Source: JBEVMS01 sp040508515 (GTDB lineage Bacteria > Pseudomonadota > Gammaproteobacteria > Xanthomonadales > Rhodanobacteraceae). Taken from it: a stretch of DNA of 13,630 nucleotides. The position numbers and the translations under genes were made by a program. Positions 1 to 7,132 of the stretch are shown here, piece by piece. How positions within the stretch are numbered: the stretch's first letter is position 1; each line of letters begins with the position of its first letter. The DNA is taken from positions 1-13,630 of the forward strand of contig JBEVMS010000287.1 of the NCBI GenBank assembly GCA_040508515.1, given 5' to 3'. The notes below the pieces were generated by a model that saw only the letters and a list, made by a program, of their open reading frames with translations, made no database searches and had not been told where the DNA came from.

Positions 1-398
1 CAAAACAGCGCCGGCACACTCATGCTCCAGACGCGGTCGGAATAATCCAGGTGAACCAGCGCAAACCAGTCTTGCACCAGCCAGCCCAACAGGCATACCA
101 CGATTACCAGTACACGATGCTGCGGCACGCCCAGCAACAGGCGCAGTGCACGCACCGTCAAGGCGTAGGAGAGGACGATCAGCGCATTGGCTAAAACGAC
201 CGTAAGCCAGTCGTCAAGCTCACCGCGTAAACCGAACAGATACCAACCCGTGGCCTGCAGCCCCAGCGCCACGGCCCGCAGACGCAAACTACTGCCTGCG
301 ACGCCGGCGTATCTACGCGTGGCGACAAGCAGTACCAAGGCCATCAACCCGGTCTGTAGCACACCGAGCGAGGTCACCGTAGCCAGATCGATCTGCAT
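1..398 (-). CDS. Membrane sensor protein, N-terminal part (probable diguanylate cyclase), partial
   Basis: An open frame runs on the minus strand from an ATG at 398 to the left edge without a stop (132 codons seen), so the 3' part lies outside the window. The start follows MQIDLATV and is backed by an AAAGGA Shine-Dalgarno sequence 5 bases upstream (minus strand, 409-404). The visible part is almost all membrane: hydrophobic segments lie near residues 9-27, 39-57, 64-84 and 92-110, joined by short Arg-rich loops such as the one after residue 27. This arrangement resembles the N-terminal sensory regions of many GGDEF proteins in Xanthomonadales. The catalytic domain itself is not visible, so the diguanylate cyclase call is inference. 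The gene is divergent from the helicase at 621, and both may use the AT-rich region between them. It could equally be another membrane-bound sensor. Confidence 0.6.
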   Translation of the reverse strand, partial: MQIDLATVTSLGVLQTGLMALVLLVATRRYAGVAGSSLRLRAVALGLQATGWYLFGLRGELDDWLTVVLANALIVLSYALTVRALRLLLGVPQHRVLVIVVCLLGWLVQDWFALVHLDYSDRVWSMSVPALF

Positions 399-480
399 CG
401 ACGTCCTTTGCCCTCCCCAGCCGTGTCCACACGGCCGCGCCATTCCCTAGCATAACCCTTAAGAGTATGGACGTGACCCA

Positions 481-545
481 AAACACATTAACTCAGACAA
501 ATAGACTGAATTTTCGTAAATCATTTCAGAAAAAATATAATTCAG
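481..545. other. AT-rich intergenic island with dyad
   Basis: These 65 bases contain only 16 G or C, against a strongly GC-rich background. They hold a perfect TATAAT and a 7-bp inverted repeat, CTGAATT (506-512) and AATTCAG (539-545), separated by 26 bases. A further TTCAG copy is at 525-529 and a TCAGA at 493-497. The island lies between two divergent genes, so a regulator-bound promoter region is the likely role. The regulator is unknown. Confidence 0.5.
513..541 (+). promoter_or_regulatory. Predicted sigma70-type promoter of the NERD-UvrD helicase gene
   Basis: The -10 element TATAAT at 536-541 matches the consensus perfectly. At 17-base spacing the -35 would be TTCGTA (513-518), which matches TTGACA at only three positions, so the -35 is weak and an activator may be needed. 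Transcription would start near 548, giving a leader of about 73 bases before the ATG at 621. The dyad arm AATTCAG overlaps the -10 element, as an operator might. Confidence 0.5.
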
Positions 546-620
546 GCGCCATCGGACGCATGGATTGACAGCCCGCCGCGTTTCGCTACCTTCTTGGACG
601 AAGCTCACTCGGGATCAGGG

Positions 621-2492
621 ATGGCCACGCTTACTCCGTCGCTCAGCAGCTGCAAAGCACGTATGACCAGTGGCGAACGCCGCTTCGCCGAACGCCTGGA
701 GCAGAAGCTGGAGGACGATTACCTGATCTGGTACGACGTTCCGGTTGGTCTCAAGCAACGTCGTCCGGACTTCGCCGTGTTCCATCCGCGCCGCGGCATG
801 CTGGTGCTGGAAATCAAGGATTGGAAGGCCGAGACCATCCAGCACGCGGATCTGACGCAATTCACGCTGATTACCGAGCGTGGCCTGACCAAGCAAAACC
901 ATCCGCTGCTACAGGCTCGCGCCTGCATGCTGGAGATCAACGTGGTGCTGGAGCGCGACCCGGCGCTGCGCTACCCGCCCGGCAGCCGCTACGCCGGCAA
1001 GCTGATCATGCCGTGGGGCTTTGGCGTGGTGCTGGCCAATATCAGCCGGAAACAATTCATCGATGGCGGCCTGGACGGCGTGATTCCGTCGCACCTGGCG
1101 ATCTGCCGCGATGAAATGTATGAAACCGCCGAGCCGGAGGAATTTCAGGAGCGCTTGTGGGCGATGTTCCCGCAGGTATTCCCGGTCGCGCTGAGTCTGC
1201 CGCAGATCGATCGCATCCGTTGGCACCTGTTCCCGGAGATCCGGGTCGAACCTGGCAGCGGTCAGTTCGGTCTGTTCGATACAACCAGCGAAACCAGCGC
1301 ACCACTGCACATCCCGGACCTGATCAAGGTGATGGACAGCCAGCAAGAGCAGCTAGCCCGCTCGCTGGGCGACGGCCACCGGGTGATCCACGGCGTGGCC
1401 GGTTCGGGCAAGACGATGATTCTGGGTTTTCGCGCGATGCACCTGGCGCGCGAGTTGGCCAAACCCATTCTGGTGCTTTGCTACAACAAAACTCTGGCCG
1501 GCCGGCTGGAGCAACTGATCGGCGAGCGCGGACTGTCCGAGCGCATCCAGGTCTACAACTTCCACAAGTGGTGCCGGCGCATGCTCGACGCCTACCACGT
1601 CGAGTTGCCCGAAAAAGGCACCGCAAACTACTTCGACCAACTGATCGAACGCGTCATCGCCGGGGTCGAGCGCGGACAGATTCCGCGCGACCAGTACGGC
1701 GCGGTGCTGATTGACGAAGGCCACGATTTCGAGCCGGACTGGTACAAGCTGATCGTGCAGATGGTCGATCCGGCCACCAACGCCCTGCTGGTGCTCTACG
1801 ACGACGCGCAAAACATCTACGGCAAGGCCGACCGACGCAAATTCACGTGGAAAGATGTCGGCGTACAGGCGCAAGGCCGCACCACCATCCTCAAGCTCAA
1901 CTACCGCAACACGCTGGAGATTCTTTCAGTCGCGCGCGGTTTCGCCAACGAGCTGTTGAGCGCGCGCGACGGTGGCGAGGACGGCGTGCCGTTGATCGCC
2001 CCGCAAAGTGCCGGACGGCGCGGCGCAGTGCCCGAGCTGATCCGCGTCGGCACCGCCGCCGCCCAGCTCGATATGCTGATCGCCCAACTGCGCGAAGAGC
2101 ATGAACGCGGCCGTCCCTGGTCGGACATGGCGGTGATCTTCCGCAATCAGTGGGAGGGCGAAAAACTGCACGAGGCCCTGCAGCGCGTCGACATGCCCAG
2201 CCGGCTCGCCGAGGGCAACGGCAAAAGCTCGCTGTTCGTGATCAACGATGCGGTGAAGCTGGTCACCATGCACTCCAGCAAGGGCCTGGAGTTTCCACTG
2301 GTTATCATCCCCGGCCTCGGCTCGCTGCCCAAGCCGGGCAAGGACGAGGCCGAAGAAGCGCGCCTGCTCTACGTGGCGATGACCCGAGCCACCGAGCGCC
2401 TGGTCATGATCCATCACGACGATTCGATTTTCAGCCAGCGCATCCGCGTGTCGATCAACGAGGTGATGGGACAACTCGAAGCGATTGCCTAG
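621..2492 (+). CDS. NERD-domain UvrD-like superfamily 1 nuclease-helicase
   Basis: A 623-residue cytoplasmic protein predicted to cut and unwind nucleic acid. The N-terminal NERD (nuclease-related) domain carries the PD-(D/E)xK elements D50, E64 and K66, the last two in LEIKDWK. The remainder is a UvrD-type SF1 helicase: a Q-motif-like DSQQEQLA; Walker A GVAGSGKT (258-265, K264); Walker B LIDEGHDF (D365, E366); DDAQNIYG as motif III; NYRN as motif IV; VTMHSSKGLEF (548-558) as motif V; and LYVAMTR (583-589, Arg finger region) as motif VI. All motifs look intact. An upstream in-frame TTG at 594 is possible, but ATG 621 has GGGA 6 bases upstream and starts where I remember family members starting. 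Another in-frame ATG is at 663. The gene stands alone, downstream of an AT-rich promoter island. Its role is unknown: DNA repair or phage defence are both plausible. Confidence 0.88.
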   Translation: MATLTPSLSSCKARMTSGERRFAERLEQKLEDDYLIWYDVPVGLKQRRPDFAVFHPRRGMLVLEIKDWKAETIQHADLTQFTLITERGLTKQNHPLLQARACMLEINVVLERDPALRYPPGSRYAGKLIMPWGFGVVLANISRKQFIDGGLDGVIPSHLAICRDEMYETAEPEEFQERLWAMFPQVFPVALSLPQIDRIRWHLFPEIRVEPGSGQFGLFDTTSETSAPLHIPDLIKVMDSQQEQLARSLGDGHRVIHGVAGSGKTMILGFRAMHLARELAKPILVLCYNKTLAGRLEQLIGERGLSERIQVYNFHKWCRRMLDAYHVELPEKGTANYFDQLIERVIAGVERGQIPRDQYGAVLIDEGHDFEPDWYKLIVQMVDPATNALLVLYDDAQNIYGKADRRKFTWKDVGVQAQGRTTILKLNYRNTLEILSVARGFANELLSARDGGEDGVPLIAPQSAGRRGAVPELIRVGTAAAQLDMLIAQLREEHERGRPWSDMAVIFRNQWEGEKLHEALQRVDMPSRLAEGNGKSSLFVINDAVKLVTMHSSKGLEFPLVIIPGLGSLPKPGKDEAEEARLLYVAMTRATERLVMIHHDDSIFSQRIRVSINEVMGQLEAIA

Positions 2493-2506
2493 CGCTCTTA
2501 CGAGCG
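2493..2506 (+). terminator. Weak hairpin directly after the helicase stop codon
   Basis: CGCTC (2493-2497) pairs with GAGCG (2502-2506) around a TTAC loop, starting on the base after the TAG stop. The stem is only 5 bp and no run of T follows, so termination is uncertain. Confidence 0.25.
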
Positions 2507-2602
2507 TAACGTCCTCGCGACATAGGCGCTTGTAAAGGCACACCCGGTGGTCGCCGCGGCTTGGATTAAACTTGGCGCCCACTTTGTCGAGATACATCGC
2601 CC

Positions 2603-3043
2603 ATGCGCTGGCTATTACCACTGCTTGCCTCGATCGCGCTGACCGCCTGCGGCAACCAGCCTCCCCCCTATACCGGCGGGCGCGTCGACCAGCTCAGCGT
2701 GGTCGATGAGGCCATCGGCAACGGCGCCACCGCACGGCCGGGCGATACCGTGCAGGTACGCTACACCGGCTGGCTGTACGAGCAGAAAGCCAAGGATCAT
2801 CGCGGCACCAAGTTCGACAGTTCCGATGACCATCCCGGCGCGGCACCGCTGCGCTTTGCGCTGGGCACCGGCCAGGTCATCGCCGGCTGGGATCAGGGCG
2901 TGACCGGCATGCGCGTCGGCGGCAAGCGTACGTTGCTGATCCCGCCGCAGCTCGGCTACGGCGACCGCGGCGCCGGCAATGCGATTCCACCGGGCGCCTC
3001 GCTGGTTTTCGATGTCGAGTTGCAAGCGGTACTGCCACGCTAG
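2603..3043 (+). CDS. FKBP-type peptidyl-prolyl cis-trans isomerase, lipoprotein
   Basis: A 146-residue exported isomerase that would speed cis-trans proline isomerisation during protein folding in the envelope. Residues 1-15 form a short lipoprotein signal ending in the lipobox LTAC with Cys16. The next residues are Gly-Asn, with no Asp at +2, so outer-membrane sorting is expected under the E. coli rule. The FKBP domain covers about 30-146 and keeps the usual pocket residues: Y54 (YTGWLY), F71-D72, F85, V92-I93, W96, Y119 and F136 (VFDVEL). Compared with human FKBP12 it has a longer loop between YTGWLY and the KFD segment. GAGAT at 2589-2593 may serve as ribosome binding site, 9 bases before ATG. 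It is the first of two adjacent paralogues. The -10-like TAAACT at 2567-2572 suggests its own promoter. Confidence 0.92.
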   Translation: MRWLLPLLASIALTACGNQPPPYTGGRVDQLSVVDEAIGNGATARPGDTVQVRYTGWLYEQKAKDHRGTKFDSSDDHPGAAPLRFALGTGQVIAGWDQGVTGMRVGGKRTLLIPPQLGYGDRGAGNAIPPGASLVFDVELQAVLPR

Positions 3044-3115
3044 GCGCCGGCGCCATCGCGCAAGCGGCCGCGCTGGCATTACACTCGCCGCCCCGATGTT
3101 CTATGAGATCCATGC

Positions 3116-3547
3116 ATGCGCCGCCTACTCCGCTCCCTCGCCACCGTCGCCATGCTGTGCACCCTGGGCGGCCCCGCGCTGGCGCAAGACGCCGCTGTGA
3201 GCACGCTACAGATCATCGACCACACCATCGGTCAGGGCGCGTTGGCTCAGGCGGGCCAGACGGTCAAGGTGAACTACACCGGCTGGCTCTACGACGCCGC
3301 TGCGCCCGATCACCACGGCAAGCAGTTCGACAGCAACCTGGGCGAGGCGCCGATCAGTTTTCCGCTGGGTAACGGCGTGGTGATCGAAGGCTGGGATCAG
3401 GGCATCGACGGCATGCGCGTCGGCGGCACCCGCACTTTAATCGTGCCGGCCAAGCTCGGTTATGGCAGCCGCGGTGCCGGCGCGGATATTCCGCCGCACG
3501 CCGCGCTGGTGTTCGACGTGGAGCTGGTCGGCGTCGAAGGCAACTAA
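3116..3547 (+). CDS. FKBP-type peptidyl-prolyl cis-trans isomerase, soluble periplasmic
   Basis: A 143-residue FKBP paralogue of the gene before it. I count about 67 identities over roughly 115 aligned residues by eye. The first 23 residues form a Sec signal peptide (Arg-rich start, hydrophobic core, ALA then Gln24), so the mature protein should be free in the periplasm. No lipobox Cys is placed for lipidation: Cys15 sits within the hydrophobic core. Pocket residues are conserved: Y54, F71-D72, F82, V89-I90, W93, Y116 and F133. GAGAT at 3105-3109 lies 6 bases before ATG. The gap from the first FKBP is 72 bases and includes a -10-like TACACT at 3080-3085. Substrates are unknown; general folding assistance to envelope proteins is the family expectation. 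Confidence 0.92.
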   Translation: MRRLLRSLATVAMLCTLGGPALAQDAAVSTLQIIDHTIGQGALAQAGQTVKVNYTGWLYDAAAPDHHGKQFDSNLGEAPISFPLGNGVVIEGWDQGIDGMRVGGTRTLIVPAKLGYGSRGAGADIPPHAALVFDVELVGVEGN

Positions 3548-3682
3548 GTTTCGCCCGGCTGCGGCATGCGCACCGTGCAAGCCGCCAAAGCCAATCCAGC
3601 CGGACCCAACGTATGGCCTAGGCCCGGCAGCACGACTTCTGGCACAGTGCCGCTTCGCCAAAAGTCTTTCCGGGGATAGCGC

Positions 3683-6448
3683 ATGCTCAATCGTTTGTGC
3701 GGCCAGTTGATGCTGGCCGCGGTGTCATTAGTGGCCGCCGCGCATGCCGCGGGTTCGGACGATGCCCACTTCGCGCGTTCGCCGACGCAGCCGATCGATC
3801 AGGGCTATACCGCCAAGATCGCGCAATACACTACCGACCCCGCATTCAACTCGGCGCTCACCGATTACCTGCCGGCCGCGCAAGGCATTCCGACCCCCGC
3901 CGCGGTACTGGGCGATATCGCCGGCGCGCCCAACTACCTGCCCTACTCGGCCGACGTCTATCGCTATTTTCGCGAATTGGCCAAAGCCAGCCCGCGCGTG
4001 CGCGTGGTTTCGATCGGCAAGAGCGAGGAAGGCCGGGAGATGATCGCGGTGGCGGTGGCCGACGAAGCGCTGCTAAAAAATCTGGACGCCAACAACGCCC
4101 GACTGGCGCAACTGTCCGATCCGCGCAGCATCGGTATGGACGACGCCAAGGCCGACGCGCTGGTGGCGCAGAGCACGCCGGTCTACTACATCACCGGCAC
4201 CATCCACTCCACCGAAACCGGCGCGCCGACCGCACTGATGGAACTGGCCTACCGCCTGGCGGTGGACGATGCGCCCTACATCCAGCACATCCGCTCGCAT
4301 GTGATCACCTTGATCACGCCGATCGTCGAGGCCGATGGGCGCGATCGCATGGTCGATCTCTACCGCTGGCATCGCGCGCATCCCACCGATCACTATCCGC
4401 CGCTGATGTACTGGGGCCACTACGTCGCGCACGACAACAACCGCGACGCGATGACGCTCACCCTCAACCTCACCCGTAACGTGCTTGATACCTACCTGGG
4501 CTGGCACGCTCAGGTGCTGCACGACCTGCACGAATCGGTGCCGTTCCTCTACGACAACACCGTGGGCGACGGCCCTTACAACGCGTGGATTGATCCGATC
4601 CTGGTCGGCGAATGGCAGCAGTTGGGCTGGAACAACGTGCAGCAGCTGACCAAGTTCGGCATGCCAGGCGTGTTCACCCATGGCGAATTCGATACCTGGA
4701 GTCCAGGCTATCTAATGTTCATCGCCGCCATGCACAACGGTATCAGCCGGCTCTACGAAACCTTCGGCAACGGCGGGGCGGACACCGAAAAGCGCATCCT
4801 CGACCCGGCCGAGTACCAGCGCACCTGGTACAAGCCCAACCCACCACTGCCCCAGGTGACCTGGTCGCAGCGCGACAACAACAATTACGAGCAAAGCGGC
4901 CTACTGACCGCGCTGGATTATTTCGCCGACAACGGTCAGCTGTTCCTCAAGAATTTCTACCTCAAGGCCAAGGGCTCGATCGAAAAGCCGACCAAGGGCG
5001 GCCCGGCGGCCTACGTGTTCAGCGCCAACGACAAGCGACCCGGCGCACAAGCGCAGCTATTGCACCTGCTGCAGCTTCAACACGCCGAAGTCAGCCGCAC
5101 CACCGCGCCAATGACGGTGAAGGTGGACGAACCGGCCACCGACGACACCGATCAAAAAGACGCCAAGACGGCCAAACAAAAAACACGCAGCTTCCCCGCC
5201 GGCAGCTATGTGGTGCGCATGGATCAGCCTTACTCGCGCATCGCCGACGCCCTGCTTGACCGCCAATACTGGTCGCCGAAAGATCCGCAGCAGCACCCGT
5301 ACGACGACACCGGCTGGTCGATGGGCGATCTGTTCAATGTCGACGTCACACGGGTCACCGACCCGGCGATACTCAGCACGCCGATGCAGCGGCTGGCCGC
5401 GCCGATCGAGGTGCCGCAGGGCCTGGCCGCGATCGACGTGAAGCCGTCCAAGCTGCCGCGCATCGCGCTGATGCATACCTGGCTGGACACCCAGACCGAA
5501 GGCTGGTGGCGCATGGCGCTGGATAAGCTCGGCGTGCACTACGACTACATCAGCACCCAGGACGCGGCTAAGATCGCCGACCTTCGGGCCAAGTACGACG
5601 TGATCCTGTTCGGCCCGATCGGCGGCGTCAGCAGCCAGCAGATCATCGACGGCCTGCCGATGTGGGGCAACCCGATGCCCTGGAAAACCACCGCACTGAC
5701 GCCCAACATCGGGCGTATCGACGGCACCGACGATATCCGTCCCGGCCTGGGCGAGGCCGGCGTAGCGCACCTCAAAGCCTTCGTGCAAGACGGTGGCTTG
5801 CTGATCACCGCCGAGGACAGCGCCAAGTTCGCGATTGATACGGGTCTGGCACCCGGCGTGTCGGTGACCCCAACCGATAAGCTCAAGGTGGTCGGCAGCG
5901 TGCTGGCCGCGCGCTTCGTCGATCGCCAAAGCCCAATCGCGCAAGGCTATGCCGACGACAGCCTGGCGCTCTACAGCGCCAAGGGGCAGTCCTTCACCGT
6001 TTCCAATCAGACCATCGGCGACGACGGCTTGCCCAACGCCAAAGACCATCAGCGCCCGACCGGTCGCGGCGGCCCGGACGACATCGACACGCCCGAAGGT
6101 CGTCCTTACGTCAAGCCGCCGACCCTGCCCGAAGCCAAGCCCTGGCAGGCCTTGCCCTTGAACGAAGAGCAGGCGCGCAACAATCCTTGGCTGATTCCCG
6201 CGGCGCTGCGGCCGCGCGTGATCCTGCGCTACACCGATGCCGATCACCTGCTGATCGCCGGCCTGCTCGACGGTGGCGACGAAATCGCCGAGCGCGCCGC
6301 GGTGGTCGACGCCAGCTACGGCAAAGGCCATGTGCTGCTGTTCGCCAGCAACCCACTGTGGCGCGGCGAAACCATCGGCAGCTACCCGCTGGTGTTCAAC
6401 GCGATCATGCATTACGACCAACTGGCGCCGCGCGCGGCGGCACCTTGA
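3683..6448 (+). CDS. Exported M14-family zinc carboxypeptidase with C-terminal glutamine amidotransferase-like domain
   Basis: A 921-residue metallopeptidase, much longer than classic M14 enzymes. The ATG has a good GGGGA ribosome binding site 6 bases upstream (3672-3676). A signal peptide ends near residue 22 (AHA). The peptidase domain spans about 70-380. H175 and E178 (GTIHSTETG) form the HxxE zinc pair, and H283 in DLHES is the likely third ligand (H280 is nearby). NNRD at 252-255 fits the substrate-binding Asn-Arg region, and E359 in LYETFG is a candidate catalytic Glu. A charged Asp/Lys/Gln linker sits near 483-505. From about 594 to 915 the chain resembles a class I amidotransferase or ThuA-like fold, closing with the GKGHVLLFASNP strand and NPLWR. 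That domain probably has a structural or binding role. The enzyme should act on peptides in the periplasm or outside the cell. The substrate cannot be told from sequence. All catalytic motifs look intact. Confidence 0.88.
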   Translation: MLNRLCGQLMLAAVSLVAAAHAAGSDDAHFARSPTQPIDQGYTAKIAQYTTDPAFNSALTDYLPAAQGIPTPAAVLGDIAGAPNYLPYSADVYRYFRELAKASPRVRVVSIGKSEEGREMIAVAVADEALLKNLDANNARLAQLSDPRSIGMDDAKADALVAQSTPVYYITGTIHSTETGAPTALMELAYRLAVDDAPYIQHIRSHVITLITPIVEADGRDRMVDLYRWHRAHPTDHYPPLMYWGHYVAHDNNRDAMTLTLNLTRNVLDTYLGWHAQVLHDLHESVPFLYDNTVGDGPYNAWIDPILVGEWQQLGWNNVQQLTKFGMPGVFTHGEFDTWSPGYLMFIAAMHNGISRLYETFGNGGADTEKRILDPAEYQRTWYKPNPPLPQVTWSQRDNNNYEQSGLLTALDYFADNGQLFLKNFYLKAKGSIEKPTKGGPAAYVFSANDKRPGAQAQLLHLLQLQHAEVSRTTAPMTVKVDEPATDDTDQKDAKTAKQKTRSFPAGSYVVRMDQPYSRIADALLDRQYWSPKDPQQHPYDDTGWSMGDLFNVDVTRVTDPAILSTPMQRLAAPIEVPQGLAAIDVKPSKLPRIALMHTWLDTQTEGWWRMALDKLGVHYDYISTQDAAKIADLRAKYDVILFGPIGGVSSQQIIDGLPMWGNPMPWKTTALTPNIGRIDGTDDIRPGLGEAGVAHLKAFVQDGGLLITAEDSAKFAIDTGLAPGVSVTPTDKLKVVGSVLAARFVDRQSPIAQGYADDSLALYSAKGQSFTVSNQTIGDDGLPNAKDHQRPTGRGGPDDIDTPEGRPYVKPPTLPEAKPWQALPLNEEQARNNPWLIPAALRPRVILRYTDADHLLIAGLLDGGDEIAERAAVVDASYGKGHVLLFASNPLWRGETIGSYPLVFNAIMHYDQLAPRAAAP

Positions 6449-6452
6449 GCCG

Positions 6453-6489
6453 ATCCCAGCGCCGCGCGCGATGCATGCGGCGCTGGGAT
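6453..6489 (+). terminator. Perfect 13-bp hairpin after the M14 peptidase gene
   Basis: ATCCCAGCGCCGC (6453-6465) is followed by its exact complement GCGGCGCTGGGAT (6477-6489) around an 11-base loop. It starts 4 bases after the TGA stop. No T run follows, so it may stop transcription only partly or protect the mRNA 3' end. Position and strength make it the likely end of the peptidase transcript. Confidence 0.6.
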
Positions 6490-6636
6490 GTTGAGTCGCA
6501 TCAATGATGGGGCGCTGGAGTGCTCGGCGGCTTCATCATCCCGGCTCCGCGGCAAAGGCGTAAGCCCCAGCATGGCCGGGCATGCCTTGCACCACGTTCA
6601 GCACCATCTCGCGGACGGCGCCTTTCGATCGAGGCC

Positions 6637-7074
6637 ATGACCATCACGCTGGAAATTCCCTGCCCGCAATGCACCGCGCTCAATCGCGTGCCGCATCCGC
6701 ACTCCAACGGCCGAGCTGCGGACGCTGCAAATGCCGCTGTTCAAGGGCCGCCCGATCGCGGTGACTGCTGCCAATTCGATGCCGTGACCGGACGTGACGA
6801 CCTACCGGTATTGGTCGATTTCTGGGCCAGTTGGTGTGGCCCATGCCGCACGTTCGCGCCGGTGTTCGAGGCCGCCGCGCGCGAGCTTGAGCCACGTTTG
6901 CGGCTGATCAAGATCGATAGCGATGCGCAGGTGCCGCTGGCCAACCGCTATGCAATCCGCTCGATCCCCACGCTGTTGCTACTGCATCGCGGCCGCTAGC
7001 TGGCGCGTCAATCCGGCGCACTCAGCGCCGGCCCGTTACGTGCCTTCATGCAGCCGCATCTGCCGCCGGCCTAA
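6637..7074 (+). pseudogene. trxC: Decayed trxC (thioredoxin 2): three frameshifts and an internal stop
   Basis: The locus encodes a zinc-ribbon thioredoxin of the TrxC type, a cytoplasmic disulfide reductase, but is broken. It starts MTITLEIP, keeps the first zinc pair CPQC, and resumes the correct frame at FDAVTGRDD, followed by the intact active site WCGPC and the cis-Pro segment IPT. In between, the expected reading is split over three frames. The second zinc pair SCGRCK lies in another frame (6714-6731), and PLFKGRPIAVTAAN lies in the third (6734-6775). The frame is restored near 6775, so three single-base deletions are implied: near 6700, near 6731 (A run) and near 6775 (T run). The amber codon TAG at 6997-6999 stands where relatives have Glu in GRELARQSG. 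Translation in the same frame continues to TAA at 7072-7074 (LARQSGAL then ending HLPPA). As it stands a 120-residue product could be made, lacking the second zinc pair and the last helix. No strong ribosome binding site is visible. Confidence 0.85.
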
Positions 7075-7102
7075 GCATCGGGGCGATGCGCCGCCGGCTC
7101 GC

Positions 7103-7108
7103 TACACT
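7103..7108 (+). promoter_or_regulatory. Candidate -10 element before the FUSC gene
   Basis: TACACT lies 24 bases before the ATG at 7133, in the 58-base gap after the trxC remnant. Similar elements stand before both FKBP genes (TAAACT at 2567-2572 and TACACT at 3080-3085). No matching -35 is visible, so this is a weak call. Confidence 0.3.
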
Positions 7109-7132
7109 GACGCCACGCCACTCGGAAGTGCC

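Noticed and set aside
187..450. Plus-strand open frame of 87 codons
   Set aside because: It lies opposite the membrane sensor gene, is rich in Pro, Ser and Arg as antisense frames of GC-rich genes are, and has no family resemblance.
3043..3054. Palindrome GGCGCCGGCGCC at the end of the first FKBP gene
   Set aside because: Short self-complementary GC strings are common in this composition; there is no T run and no usable loop.
3615..3624. Palindrome GGCCTAGGCC before the M14 peptidase gene
   Set aside because: Ten bases with no second copy nearby and no placed promoter, so an operator cannot be supported.
5057..6421. Minus-strand open frame of 454 codons inside the M14 peptidase gene
   Set aside because: It is the antisense shadow of a clearly real gene: high in Val, Gly, His and Arg, with no recognisable motif. 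Long antisense frames are common in GC-rich DNA.
6536..6607. Short minus-strand frame between the hairpin and trxC that reads protein-like
   Set aside because: Only 24 codons including the stop, no ribosome binding site and no family I recognise. Chance is likely in GC-rich DNA.
6923..7132. 70-codon upstream extension of the FUSC frame
   Set aside because: It overlaps the trxC remnant in another frame, is low in hydrophobic order, and the internal ATG at 7133 has a good ribosome binding site.
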